Origin: Variovorax paradoxus B4
Lineage (GTDB): Bacteria > Pseudomonadota > Gammaproteobacteria > Burkholderiales > Burkholderiaceae_C
DNA length: 64,000 nt
Assembly (NCBI RefSeq): GCF_000463015.1
Contig: NC_022234.1
Location: 1,116,001-1,180,000 of the forward strand
Direction of reading: 5' to 3'
Shown here piece after piece: positions 40,594 to 48,512 of the stretch. The first letter of the stretch is position 1. Each line of letters starts with the position of its first letter. The notes below the pieces were generated by a model. The model was given only the letters and a program-made list of their open reading frames with translations. It did no database searches and was not told the DNA's origin. Made by a program: the position numbers and the translations under genes.

Positions 40594-41829
40594 TCATTGC
40601 TGGGCCCTCCCCTGGGCCGTCCATGCGCCGATCACCGACTGCTCGACGAGTTCGACGAACGAGTCGTAGGCGTCCACCGCACGCTTATATGTCTTGGCGG
40701 CCCCCTCGTACTTCTGGACATCGTAGACCGTGGCGAACTCGGCCGCCTTGTTGCTGGTCACGCTGGTCTTGGGGATTTCAACGGGAAGAGTGTATTCGCC
40801 GTAAGTGGCCTGGATCCACTGCCGCACCGCCGGCATCGCCGGGTCGGCCGCGTCCACGCGGCTCAGCAGCACGTGCAGGAAGTCGAAGGCCTTGCCCTCG
40901 CGGTCCTTGCTCTGGCCGTCCAGGTTGCCGCCCAGGTCGGCGAGCAGCGACCAGAACTGCGCCGACGAGGCGAAGTCCAGGCCCGAGGGCGGCACCGGCA
41001 CGACGATCCCGTTCGCGGCCCACAGCGCATTGATCGTGACGTACGAAAGGGAAGGGGGCGTGTCGATCACGATCACGTCGTACAGGTCCCGCACCGTCTC
41101 CAGGCCCTCGTTCAGCACGTCCCAGAACTTGGCGCCGGGCTGCTGCATCTGGCGGGCGGGGAGGGCGAACTCGGCGGAGAACAGGAAGGGCGCGGCGGCG
41201 ACCAGATCGATGCCGTCCCAGTAGGTCGAGCGAATGGCGTAGCGGATGTCGTTCTCGCTGCCGTCGCACAGCGGCCCGATCGTCATGTCCTCCGTGACCT
41301 CGGCTTCCGGCAGCAGGCCGTGCAGCGTGGTGAGCGAGCCCTGGGGATCGGTATCGATCGCGAGCACGCGGTGCCCGCGCAGGCTGAGCCCCTGCGCCAG
41401 CACCATGGCCGTGGTCGTCTTGGCCACGCCGCCCTTGAAGTTGCCCACGGCGATCGTGATGGCCTTGCGTCCGGCCGGCCGCATCTTTTCTGCGCGGTAG
41501 GTTCGGGTCCACCGGCGCAGTTCGTCCAGTTCGAAAGTCCGCTTGCCCCCCGAAGGCGTCAGCCGGCCGGCTGGCAGGTCTTCCTTGGTGATGCGGTAGG
41601 CCACGTGCGCCTTGTCGACGCCGCAGAGCGAGGCCAGCTGGGCGGTGGAGTAGGTCGGGGGGATCTTGCGGGCTTCCGGCGCCAGCAGCATGCCCCGGAT
41701 CTGCTCCACCATCGACCCGGCCCGAGTCGCCAGTGCCGCGATCTTCTGCATGTTGATGGTTTGGCGGGGAGGGACCTGAACGTCGCTGGAAACCAGGTTT
41801 CCACCGATGGGAGGGACGGGAACGGACAT
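40594..41829 (-). CDS. parA: ParA partition ATPase, type Ia with N-terminal helix-turn-helix
   Basis: This 411-residue ParA has an N-terminal DNA-binding part (STAQLASLCGVDKAHVAYRITKE, about 61-84, then FELDELRRW), as in P1/F-plasmid type Ia proteins that repress their own promoter. The deviant Walker A KGGVAKTT is at 132-139, Walker A' AIDTDPQGSL follows, and Walker B is VIVIDTPPSLSYVT. A basic C-terminal helix region completes the fold. It moves ParB-parS complexes over the nucleoid. ATG 41829 has AAGG 9 nt upstream; the first codons contain a parS-like palindrome (residues 9-15). A later start at MQKIAAL (41751) would leave that palindrome in the leader. Confidence 0.93.
   Translation of the reverse strand: MSVPVPPIGGNLVSSDVQVPPRQTINMQKIAALATRAGSMVEQIRGMLLAPEARKIPPTYSTAQLASLCGVDKAHVAYRITKEDLPAGRLTPSGGKRTFELDELRRWTRTYRAEKMRPAGRKAITIAVGNFKGGVAKTTTAMVLAQGLSLRGHRVLAIDTDPQGSLTTLHGLLPEAEVTEDMTIGPLCDGSENDIRYAIRSTYWDGIDLVAAAPFLFSAEFALPARQMQQPGAKFWDVLNEGLETVRDLYDVIVIDTPPSLSYVTINALWAANGIVVPVPPSGLDFASSAQFWSLLADLGGNLDGQSKDREGKAFDFLHVLLSRVDAADPAMPAVRQWIQATYGEYTLPVEIPKTSVTSNKAAEFATVYDVQKYEGAAKTYKRAVDAYDSFVELVEQSVIGAWTAQGRAQQ
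41786..41804. repeat. parS-like palindrome 4 (parA 5' end)
   Basis: CTGGAAACCAGGTTTCCAC matches the other copies at 18 of 19 positions, with a perfect 17-bp core TGGAAACCAGGTTTCCA. It overlaps parA codons GGNLVS or the parA leader if the later start is used. Confidence 0.8.
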
Positions 41830-41842
41830 TTTGTTTGGCCTT

Positions 41843-41882
41843 ATTCGACAGAATACGGCAATTCTATGAGAATCTGTCGAAT
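41843..41882. promoter_or_regulatory. Inverted-repeat operator in the parA promoter region
   Basis: ATTCGACAGA and TCTGTCGAAT are perfect 10-bp arms 20 bp apart, 14-53 bp upstream of the parA ATG. AGAAT/ATTCT repeats lie between them. A type Ia ParA with an HTH is expected to bind such a site to repress its own operon. Confidence 0.65.
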
Positions 41883-42084
41883 GAACAAGTTTCGCGGAGA
41901 AGTCAGCCGGAGTCCCGCGAAGTATTGTGAGAGGGATTGGGGACCCAGGCCATGGGCCCTCGCAGCCGAGGCGCCGCAACACCCGAAAACCGGGGGCAGG
42001 GCGCCCTGCGCAGGTCTTTTGCGCACCCGATGCCCGTCTTGGCCCCCAAACAGGGACGCCGCCCGGGGCTGGAACCCATATCCA

Positions 42085-42204
42085 CTCACATTGGAACCCA
42101 TCCGGACTCACAAAAGCGGCCCCGGTCTCCCAACGAGGCTCACGCCGAATCCCAGCCGTTCTCACATTCAATCCCAACCGATCTCACATCAGGGGCCGTA
42201 AGTG
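42085..42204 (+). repeat. Iteron array, 22-bp period, five copies
   Basis: The core CTCAC(A) starts at 42085, 42107, 42139, 42161 and 42183, spacings 22, 32, 22 and 22 bp. Copies 1, 3 and 4 continue with a similar body (…GGAACCCATCC, …GAATCCCAGCC, …CAATCCCAACC). A degenerate unit with GGAACCCAT lies 22 bp before copy 1. The two-helical-turn spacing puts all cores on one face, as for Rep-binding iterons. Confidence 0.8.
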
Positions 42205-42293
42205 ACTGTCAGGATGGAGGAAAACGGAATCCCAATTCTTCAATTCCCCAAGTGTTTATCTGCAAACATACCAAGGCACCATTGCCGGTGTAA

Positions 42294-42313
42294 TGTGAAT
42301 TGACTGAATCACA
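42294..42313. promoter_or_regulatory. Putative Rep autoregulation operator
   Basis: TGTGA-n10-TCACA is an inverted repeat of the iteron core, about 45 bp upstream of the rep ATG. In Rep_3-type plasmids the initiator represses its own gene by binding as a dimer to such an inverted repeat. Confidence 0.55.
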
Positions 42314-42357
42314 ATGCACGGGCATGATGTGAAACCATCTGATTGCCGCTGCGGACC

Positions 42358-43731
42358 ATGGTCGAAGAAGAAAATCCACAATCCCGGTCTCCGCCGCGGC
42401 CATCGCCCACGGCGGAGGAACAGAGCGTTGCCAAGGCCAACGAGGCCATTGCCATCCGTCCCAAGCGCGGCCGCCTCACCCTGCTGTCGCGGCGCATCTA
42501 CAACGCGCTGCTCTACCACTCGCAGCGCCAGGGCGTGGACGAGCCGGTCTATCGGCTGACCCTGAGCGAGCTGATCGGCGACGCCCGCTTCAACTCCAAC
42601 AACACCGAACTGCTCAAATCGCACCTGCGCGACATGCAGGCCACGACCATCGAGTGGTCGACCAGCAGCAGTTCCCTGAAGCGGTGGGTGTCCTCGCAGC
42701 TGCTCGGCACGGTCACGATCGAAGAGCAGGGCAGGGGGCGGCCCTGCATGGTGACCTGGCGCTATCCGGACGAGATCAAGGAGCGGCTGGTCAAGCCGCA
42801 CCAATACACGCGCGTGCTGCTCGAGATGAGCAGCCAGATGCGCAGCTATTCCGCGGCGGTGCTGTACGAGATCGGCGCGCGCTATCTCACCTCGCCGGGG
42901 CGGCTGTCGATGCGCGAGGACGTCGTCTGGTGGGCCGCGGTGCTGACGGGGCGCAGCGACATCAAGGAGGTCGACTACCGCTTCCTCAAGCGCGACGTCA
43001 TCAGCAAGGCGCTGGCCGAGATCGACGCGCTGTGCGAGGACTTCGGGCTGGAACTGATCGAGCACAAGCGCGGCCGCAAGATCGAGGAGATCCAGTTCCG
43101 GGTCGTTCCCAAGGTCCAGCAGCGCCTGGGCGACATCAGCGCGTCGAACCGCAACGTCTTCGACCTGGAGCTGGTGGGGCGCCTGATCGCGCTGGGCCTG
43201 AAACAGGACGAGGCCCAGGATCTCTATGCCACCACCGACGAAGGGCAGATCCGCGCCACGCTCGACCATGTGGACCAGCGGCTGCGCAATGCCTCGATGC
43301 CCGTGCTCAAGTCGCCTGCGGCCTATTTCAAGGACGCGCTGAAGAAGGGCTACGCCGGCGTGACCGCGATGGAGCAGGCGCCCAGCAGCGGCGCGGCGCC
43401 CGCGCTGGCGCCGCCCGCGGCAGTGCTGTCGGAGGCCGACCGGCTGCGGCGCATCCGCGAGCTCTGGGAGAACGACCGCATGGGGCAGGCGCGCGCCGTG
43501 TTCGCCGAGATGCCGCAGCCCATGCAGGCCGAGGTGCGCACGCGCTTCGAGGCCGAACGGCTCGATCAGGTGGCGGCCCCCATTGCGCGCGCCTGGCGGC
43601 GCGACGGCCCCGCCAGCCGCGTGGCCGCGACCACCTTCTTCCGCTGGCTGGCCGAGGACACCTGGCCCGAAGAGCCCTCCGACCGCGTGCTGCTGGATTT
43701 CGCGCTTCAGCGCGGCGTGGCCGGTATCTGA
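42358..43731 (+). CDS. Replication initiator, Rep_3-type winged-helix protein
   Basis: This 457-residue initiator has an N-terminal core with KRGRLTLLSRRIYNALLYHSQ, YRLTLSELIGDARFNSNNTELLKSHLRDMQ, MSSQMRSYSAAVLYEIGARYL and DYRFLKRDVISKALAEIDALCEDF, i.e. two winged-helix units as in RepE/Pi/RepA iteron-binding proteins. After residue ~265 a long C-terminal extension (ISASNRNVFDLELVGRLIALG to the end) is present that small plasmid Reps lack. This longer form is typical of Burkholderiales megaplasmid/chromid initiators. ATG 42358 lies right after the iterons and inverted-repeat operator; it is divergent from parA. Confidence 0.88.
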   Translation: MVEEENPQSRSPPRPSPTAEEQSVAKANEAIAIRPKRGRLTLLSRRIYNALLYHSQRQGVDEPVYRLTLSELIGDARFNSNNTELLKSHLRDMQATTIEWSTSSSSLKRWVSSQLLGTVTIEEQGRGRPCMVTWRYPDEIKERLVKPHQYTRVLLEMSSQMRSYSAAVLYEIGARYLTSPGRLSMREDVVWWAAVLTGRSDIKEVDYRFLKRDVISKALAEIDALCEDFGLELIEHKRGRKIEEIQFRVVPKVQQRLGDISASNRNVFDLELVGRLIALGLKQDEAQDLYATTDEGQIRATLDHVDQRLRNASMPVLKSPAAYFKDALKKGYAGVTAMEQAPSSGAAPALAPPAAVLSEADRLRRIRELWENDRMGQARAVFAEMPQPMQAEVRTRFEAERLDQVAAPIARAWRRDGPASRVAATTFFRWLAEDTWPEEPSDRVLLDFALQRGVAGI

Positions 43732-43787
43732 CGATGCCTTTTATGTGAGCGCATACTTATCGCTTGAAGCGCACAGCTGCTCGCGTC

Positions 43788-44222
43788 TCAGTTCGCCTCG
43801 CACTCGTCGATGAAGGTCTCCAGCAGCTTCTTGAGCTGGCTGGTCTTGCGCGGGCCGAGCGCCTCCTCGATCACATGGTGGTGCGCGTCCACGCTCTTCT
43901 TGAGCCGTGACACCGTCTCCAGCCCGAGGTCGGTGACATAGACCAGCACCCGCCGGCTGTCGGCCGCGTCGGCGGCGCGCTGCACCAGGCCGCGGCTCAC
44001 GAGCTTGTCGATGTTCTTGGTGAGCGCCGGGTGGTTGAGCAGCACCAACTCGGCCAGGTCGCCCATGGAGCGGCCCTGCTCGTCGGCGAGCACCTGGAGG
44101 ATGCGCCAATGCTCCTCCGTGACCTCTTCTGCGGCGATCGACTGGGCCAGGCCGAGGCGCATGCGCCGGTTGGCGGAGGCCAGCAGATACGCCAGATACT
44201 GCGAAATGTCTTGCTCGGGCAT
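43788..44222 (-). CDS. MarR-family transcriptional regulator
   Basis: This 144-residue MarR regulator has a central winged helix (VTEEHWRILQVLADEQGRSMGDLAELVLLNHPALTKNIDKLVSRGLVQR, then DSRRVLVYVTDLG) and flanking dimer helices. ATG 44222 gives the family length. It is divergent from the AmiC-like sensor gene, and a TTTTCC-nn-GGAAA palindrome in the gap recurs in front of the amidase operon 1.3 kb downstream. It is therefore the likely repressor or activator of the whole 44-55 kb amide-use cluster. Confidence 0.9.
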   Translation of the reverse strand: MPEQDISQYLAYLLASANRRMRLGLAQSIAAEEVTEEHWRILQVLADEQGRSMGDLAELVLLNHPALTKNIDKLVSRGLVQRAADAADSRRVLVYVTDLGLETVSRLKKSVDAHHHVIEEALGPRKTSQLKKLLETFIDECEAN

Positions 44223-44279
44223 GGGGCGAGGCAACGGTCTTTGTCGCGTGGTTGGGAGCCGCCAGTTTAGCAACGATCC

Positions 44280-44292
44280 TTTTCCCAGGAAA
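44280..44292. promoter_or_regulatory. Putative MarR operator A
   Basis: TTTTCC-c-AGGAAA is a palindrome-like site in the divergent gap between the MarR gene and the AmiC-like gene. Its TTTTCC..GGAAA core matches the larger palindrome at 45543. Confidence 0.5.
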
Positions 44293-44361
44293 GTATTGGC
44301 GCGATTTTTGCGATAGCGTCTGCCCCAGTTGCCGTCTTGGTGCGTTGCCCGGGAGCTCCCG

Positions 44362-45528
44362 ATGTTTTCTTCCCCTGGATCGGTCATGCCTCGCCCGCCC
44401 GTCTTCATGCCGCGTGGCGCGCCGCGGCGTCCGCCGCGTTCCGGCGCGCCGTTCGTGAGGGCCGAGCGGCCGGCGCTCGCGCGGCAGGAACTGCAGATCG
44501 CGCTGTGCGTGCCGCTGGGCGGCACGGCCGGCATCTGGGGGCCGTCCGCGATGTCGTCGGCCAAGCTGGCCGTCGCCGAGCTCAACCGCGAGGCGGGCAT
44601 CGGCGGGCGCGGCTGCCGGCTCTTGACCGTCAACGCCGCGGACGATGCGCCCGACATCGAGGCCACGCTGATCGAGCTGGTGCAGGCGGGCGACATCGAC
44701 GCCATCATCGGCATGCACACCAGCGCCGTGCGCCAGCGCATCCTGCGGGCCGTCGGCGGGCAGATCCCGTTCGTCTACACCCCGCTCTACGAGGGCGGGG
44801 AGTCGACGCCGGGCGTCTTCGCCATCGGCGAGACGACGGCGCGCCAGCTCGGGCCGGCGATCCGCTGGCTCGGCGCGCGCAAGCGCCCGCGGCGCTGGTT
44901 CGCCATCGGCAACGACTACGTGTGGCCGCACGTGTCGCACCGCATGGCGCGCGGCTACATCGCCGAGACCGGCGGCGAGCTGGTCGGCGAGATGTACGTG
45001 CCCTTCGGCACCACCGACTTTTCCGAGGCGCTCGACGCGCTGCGCCAGGGCAGGGCAGACGCGGTCGTGCTGTCGCTGGTCGGGCAGGACGCGATCGAGT
45101 TCAACCGCGCCTTCGGCGCCGCCGGCCTGTCGCGCGCGATGTTCAGGCTGTCCTGCGCCATCGGCGAGAACGAACTGCTGGGCATCGGCGCCGACAACGC
45201 GGAGGACCTCTACGTCGCCTGCGGCTACTTCGCCACGCTCGACACCGAAGCCAACCTGGCCTTCAAGGAGCGCTACCGCGCGCACTTCGGCGAGCGTGCG
45301 CCCACGCTCAACACCTTCGGCCAGTCGACCTACGAGGGCATGCACTTCCTGGCGGCGCTGCTCGAGCGCCAGCGGCGCCCGGCGGCCTGCGATGAGCGCC
45401 TGGGCGCTTCGCCGCTGCGCTACCGGAGTGCGCGCGATGCGGCCTATGGCGCCGACGGCATCACCCACACCCCCATCTACCTGGCCCGTGCGGAGGGCAA
45501 CGTGTTCCGCGTGATCACGCAGCTGTGA
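44362..45528 (+). CDS. AmiC/UrtA-like ligand-binding protein lacking a signal peptide
   Basis: This 388-residue protein has the type-I periplasmic-binding fold of the AmiC/FmdD/UrtA group: LQIALCVPLGGTAGIWGPSAMSS, LAVAELNREAGIGGR, IIGMHTSAVRQRIL, PFVYTPLYEGGES and STYEGMHFLAALLE. The N-terminus (MFSSPGSVMPRPPVFMPRG) is Pro/Arg-rich with no hydrophobic segment, so it should stay in the cytoplasm. AmiC of Pseudomonas is a cytoplasmic amide sensor controlling the amidase operon. Here the gene sits beside a MarR gene and upstream of an amidase/ABC operon, so a sensor role fits. No AmiR-type antiterminator is encoded. The start at 44362 follows GGAG by 7 nt. Confidence 0.78.
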   Translation: MFSSPGSVMPRPPVFMPRGAPRRPPRSGAPFVRAERPALARQELQIALCVPLGGTAGIWGPSAMSSAKLAVAELNREAGIGGRGCRLLTVNAADDAPDIEATLIELVQAGDIDAIIGMHTSAVRQRILRAVGGQIPFVYTPLYEGGESTPGVFAIGETTARQLGPAIRWLGARKRPRRWFAIGNDYVWPHVSHRMARGYIAETGGELVGEMYVPFGTTDFSEALDALRQGRADAVVLSLVGQDAIEFNRAFGAAGLSRAMFRLSCAIGENELLGIGADNAEDLYVACGYFATLDTEANLAFKERYRAHFGERAPTLNTFGQSTYEGMHFLAALLERQRRPAACDERLGASPLRYRSARDAAYGADGITHTPIYLARAEGNVFRVITQL

Positions 45529-45542
45529 GCGGCTCCACCAGG

Positions 45543-45570
45543 CATTTTGTTTTCCTTGGAAAATAAAATG
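45543..45570. promoter_or_regulatory. Putative MarR operator B (28-bp near-perfect palindrome)
   Basis: The left arm CATTTTGTTTTCC and right arm GGAAAATAAAATG differ at one pair and are separated by TT. It is just 15 bp after the AmiC-like gene stop and about 100 bp before the amidase ATG. TTGACT and AAAATATC elements directly downstream suggest that it overlaps the operon promoter. Confidence 0.65.
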
Positions 45571-45668
45571 CTTGACTTGGAAAATATCAGATTCCAGAAT
45601 CCATCCGTGTCGCGCCCATGCCCGATGGGCTGCAGGCGAACCCTTCCACCCGAAACACGGAGTCGTTC

Positions 45669-47186
45669 ATGGCCATCAAGCGCCCCACCCTGGACCAGCT
45701 GCAAGACGTCGCACTGAGTCTGGGCATCCACCTGTCCGAAGCGCAGGCGAGCAGCTACAACGCGCTGCTGCAGGCCAACTTCGACGCCTACGACGCGGTC
45801 GACGCGATGCCCGACTACCTGCCCGTGGTGAGCTACGCGCGCACGCCCGGCTACCGCCCGCTGGGCGAGGAGAACAGGTACGGCGCCTGGTACGTCAAGA
45901 CCACGATCAAGGGCAAGCCCGAGGGCAAGCTCGCCGGCAAGACGGTGGTGCTGAAGGACAACGTCTGCCTGGCCGGCGTGCCGATGATGAACGGCGCCTC
46001 CACGCTCGAAGGCTATGTGCCGAACGTCGACGCCACGGTCGTCACGCGGCTGCTCGATGCCGGCGCCACGGTGGTGGGCAAGTCGGTCTGCGAATACTTC
46101 TGCTTCTCGGGCGGCTCGCACACCAGCGCCTCGGGGCCGGTGCACAACCCGCACCGCATGGGCTACTCGGCGGGCGGCTCCTCGTCGGGCAGCGCGGCGC
46201 TGGTGGCCGCGGGCGAGGTGGACCTTGCCATCGGCGGCGACCAGGGCGGCTCCATCCGCATGCCGGCGTCGTACTGCGGCATCTACGGCATGAAGGCCAC
46301 GCATGGCCTGGTGCCGTACACGGGCGTGATGCCGATCGAACTCACCCTCGACCACACGGGCCCGATGACGGCCAACGTGACCGACAACGCGCTGATGCTC
46401 GAGGTGCTGGCCGGCCCCGACGGGCTCGATCCGCGCCAGCATGCGGGCCAGGCCGCCAAGCCCTACAGCGAGCTCATGAAGGACGGCGTGCGCGGCCTGC
46501 GCATCGGCATCGTCAAGGAGGGCTTCGGCTGGCCCCAGTCGGATGCCGCCGTCGGCGCCAAGGTGCGCAAGGCGGCCGAGGTGTTCACCCGGCTGGGCGC
46601 GATCGTCAGCGAGGTGTCGGTGCCCATGCATGCGGTCGGTCCGGCGATCTGGCTGCCGATCGCCGCCGAGGGCGCGACCCAGCAGATGATGAAGGACAAC
46701 GGCCACGGCTTCAACTGGAAGGGCCTCTACGTCACGAGCATGGTCGACTTCCACGCCGGCTGGAAGCAGCGCGCCGACGAGCTCTCGGAAACGCTCAAGC
46801 TCACCATGGTGCTGGGGGAGTACTTCATCAAGCACTACCGCGGCCACTACTACGCCAAGGCGCAGAACCTCGCACGCCAGCTGACCGCGGCCTACGACAG
46901 CACGCTGGCCGACTTCGACCTGCTGCTGATGCCCACGCTGCCGATCACGGCCACGCCGCTGCCGCCGCCCGGCGCGGGCATCGAGGAGGTGGTCACGCGC
47001 GCCTTCGAGGTGCTGCCCAACACCTGTCCCTTCGACGTCACGGGCCACCCGTCGATGAGCGTGCCCTGCGGGCTCGTCGACGGCCTGCCGGTCGGGATGA
47101 TGCTCACCGGCCGCCACCACGACGAAGCCACCATCTACCGCGCCGCCTATGCCTTCGAGCAGGCCGGCGACTGGAAAGCCATCTGA
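45669..47186 (+). CDS. Amidase signature-family hydrolase (first of two)
   Basis: This 505-residue amidase has the Ser-cisSer-Lys triad in view: catalytic Lys in GKTVVLKDNVCLAG, cis-Ser in YSAGGSSSGSAALVAAG, and the nucleophile Ser in IGGDQGGSIRMPASYCGIYG. DHTGPMTANVTDN and LLMPTLPITATP are other family marks. It hydrolyses a carboxamide to acid and ammonia in the cytoplasm. GGAG lies 7 nt before ATG 45669. It opens an operon with a Liv-type ABC transporter, a second amidase and an oxidoreductase. Its N-terminus (LDQLQDVALSLGIHLSEAQASSYNALL) is longer than in GatA, as in aryl- or acyl-amidases. Confidence 0.9.
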   Translation: MAIKRPTLDQLQDVALSLGIHLSEAQASSYNALLQANFDAYDAVDAMPDYLPVVSYARTPGYRPLGEENRYGAWYVKTTIKGKPEGKLAGKTVVLKDNVCLAGVPMMNGASTLEGYVPNVDATVVTRLLDAGATVVGKSVCEYFCFSGGSHTSASGPVHNPHRMGYSAGGSSSGSAALVAAGEVDLAIGGDQGGSIRMPASYCGIYGMKATHGLVPYTGVMPIELTLDHTGPMTANVTDNALMLEVLAGPDGLDPRQHAGQAAKPYSELMKDGVRGLRIGIVKEGFGWPQSDAAVGAKVRKAAEVFTRLGAIVSEVSVPMHAVGPAIWLPIAAEGATQQMMKDNGHGFNWKGLYVTSMVDFHAGWKQRADELSETLKLTMVLGEYFIKHYRGHYYAKAQNLARQLTAAYDSTLADFDLLLMPTLPITATPLPPPGAGIEEVVTRAFEVLPNTCPFDVTGHPSMSVPCGLVDGLPVGMMLTGRHHDEATIYRAAYAFEQAGDWKAI

Positions 47187-47270
47187 CGCTTTCCCCCGCT
47201 TTCTTCCGTTCCTGCCTTTCTCAAACACACAGCGGCGGCTGCGCCCGCCAACCAACGAGGAGTTAGTTCC

Positions 47271-48497
47271 ATGGATCGTCGTTCCTTCATCCAGTCGTCG
47301 GCCGCCGCCCTGGCGGGCACCGCGGTGCCGCTGTTCCCGATGGCCGCCATGGCGGCCGACGAGATCGTCGTCGGCAGCATCGTCGACATGTCGGGCGGAC
47401 TGGACATCTACGGCAAGCCGATGGCCGACTGCATGACGCTCGCGGTCGAGGAGCAGAACGCGGCCGGCGGCCTGCTGGGCAAGAAGCTCAGGCTGGCCAC
47501 CTACGACCCGCAGTCGAACATGCAGCTCTACGCGCAGTTCGCGCAGCAGTCGGCGCTCAAGGACAAGTCGACGGTGGTGATGGGCGGCATCACCTCGGCC
47601 TCGCGCGAGGTGATCCGGCCGGTGCTCACGCGCAACAAGACGCTGTACTTCTACAACACGCAGTACGAGGGCGGCGTGTGCGACCGCAACACCTTCTGCA
47701 CCGGCGTCACGCCCGGGCAGACCGTTGCCAAGCTCATCCCCTATGCGATGAAGAAGTGGGGCAAGAAGGTCTACGTGGTGGCGGCCGACTACAACTACGG
47801 CCAGATCACTTCGCAGTGGGTGAAGAAGTTCGTGCAGGACAACGGCGGCTCGGTGGCTTCCATCGACTTCTTCCCGCTCGACGTGACCAACTTCGGCCCG
47901 ACCATCTCGAAGATCGAGGCGGCCAAGCCCGACATGATCGTCTCGGCGCTGGTGGGCGGCGCGCACATCTCCTTCTACCGCCAGTGGGCCGCGGCGGGCC
48001 TGACGAAGAAGATCCCGCTCGCGTCCACGACGTTTGCGGGCGGCAACGAGCACATCGTGCTGTCGCAGGCCGAGACCGACGGCTTCCTCATTTCGTACAA
48101 CTATTTCCAGAACCTCGACACGCCGCAGAACAAGGCCTTCAAGGAGCGCTTCTACAAGCGCTTCGGTGCCGACTACCCCAACATCACCGAACTCGCGATG
48201 GGCACCTACCAGGGCTTCAAGCTCTGGGCCGAGGGCGTGAAGAAGGCCGGCTCGCTGGATCGCGAGAAGATGATCGCGGCCCTGGAGACCGGCATCAGCA
48301 TCGACGGCCCGAGCGGCAAGGTCACGCTCGATGCGGCCACCCACCACTGCGTGCTGAACGTGAGCATCGCGGAGGTGCGCAACAAGCAGCTCAACATCGT
48401 CGAGACCTTCCAGCAGCAGCCCCCGGTGGACACCAGCGCGGTGTGCAACCTCGTGAAGAATCCGAAGGACAACCAGCAGTACGTGATCAAGGTCTGA
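47271..48497 (+). CDS. ABC transporter substrate-binding protein, amide/urea type
   Basis: This 408-residue secreted binding protein starts MDRRSFIQSSAAALAG, a twin-arginine-like signal, with cleavage near AMAADEIVVGS. Type-I binding fold landmarks are VVGSIVDMSGGLDIYGKPM, VMGGITSASREVIRPVL, YNTQYEGGVCDRNTFCTG, LAMGTYQGFKLWAEG and IDGPSGKVTLD. The YEGG segment is characteristic of the AmiC/UrtA/FmdD group, so an amide or urea-like ligand is likely. It is the periplasmic receptor for the permease and ATPase genes directly downstream (15 bp to the first permease). Confidence 0.9.
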   Translation: MDRRSFIQSSAAALAGTAVPLFPMAAMAADEIVVGSIVDMSGGLDIYGKPMADCMTLAVEEQNAAGGLLGKKLRLATYDPQSNMQLYAQFAQQSALKDKSTVVMGGITSASREVIRPVLTRNKTLYFYNTQYEGGVCDRNTFCTGVTPGQTVAKLIPYAMKKWGKKVYVVAADYNYGQITSQWVKKFVQDNGGSVASIDFFPLDVTNFGPTISKIEAAKPDMIVSALVGGAHISFYRQWAAAGLTKKIPLASTTFAGGNEHIVLSQAETDGFLISYNYFQNLDTPQNKAFKERFYKRFGADYPNITELAMGTYQGFKLWAEGVKKAGSLDREKMIAALETGISIDGPSGKVTLDAATHHCVLNVSIAEVRNKQLNIVETFQQQPPVDTSAVCNLVKNPKDNQQYVIKV

Positions 48498-48512
48498 GGG
48501 CAGGGCGCCGAC

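Larger units (their letters stand above)
41883..42357. other. Replication origin region (oriV) between parA and rep
   Basis: This 475-bp segment between divergent parA and rep has no gene. It holds a GC-rich left half, a cluster of CTCACA-type direct repeats (42085-42204), an A/T-richer stretch (42205-42320) suitable for opening, and an inverted repeat of the same core before rep. One inverted TGTGAG core occurs at 41926. No convincing DnaA box was found by eye. Confidence 0.75.

Noticed and set aside
41830..42177. Upstream extension of the parA frame through the origin
   Set aside because: It covers the iterons and the operator repeat, has no ParA-like residues, and the ATG at 41829 has a ribosome site.
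42250..42262. Possible DnaA box (TTTATCTGCAAAC) in the origin region
   Set aside because: It differs from TTATCCACA at two or more key positions, so I did not list it.
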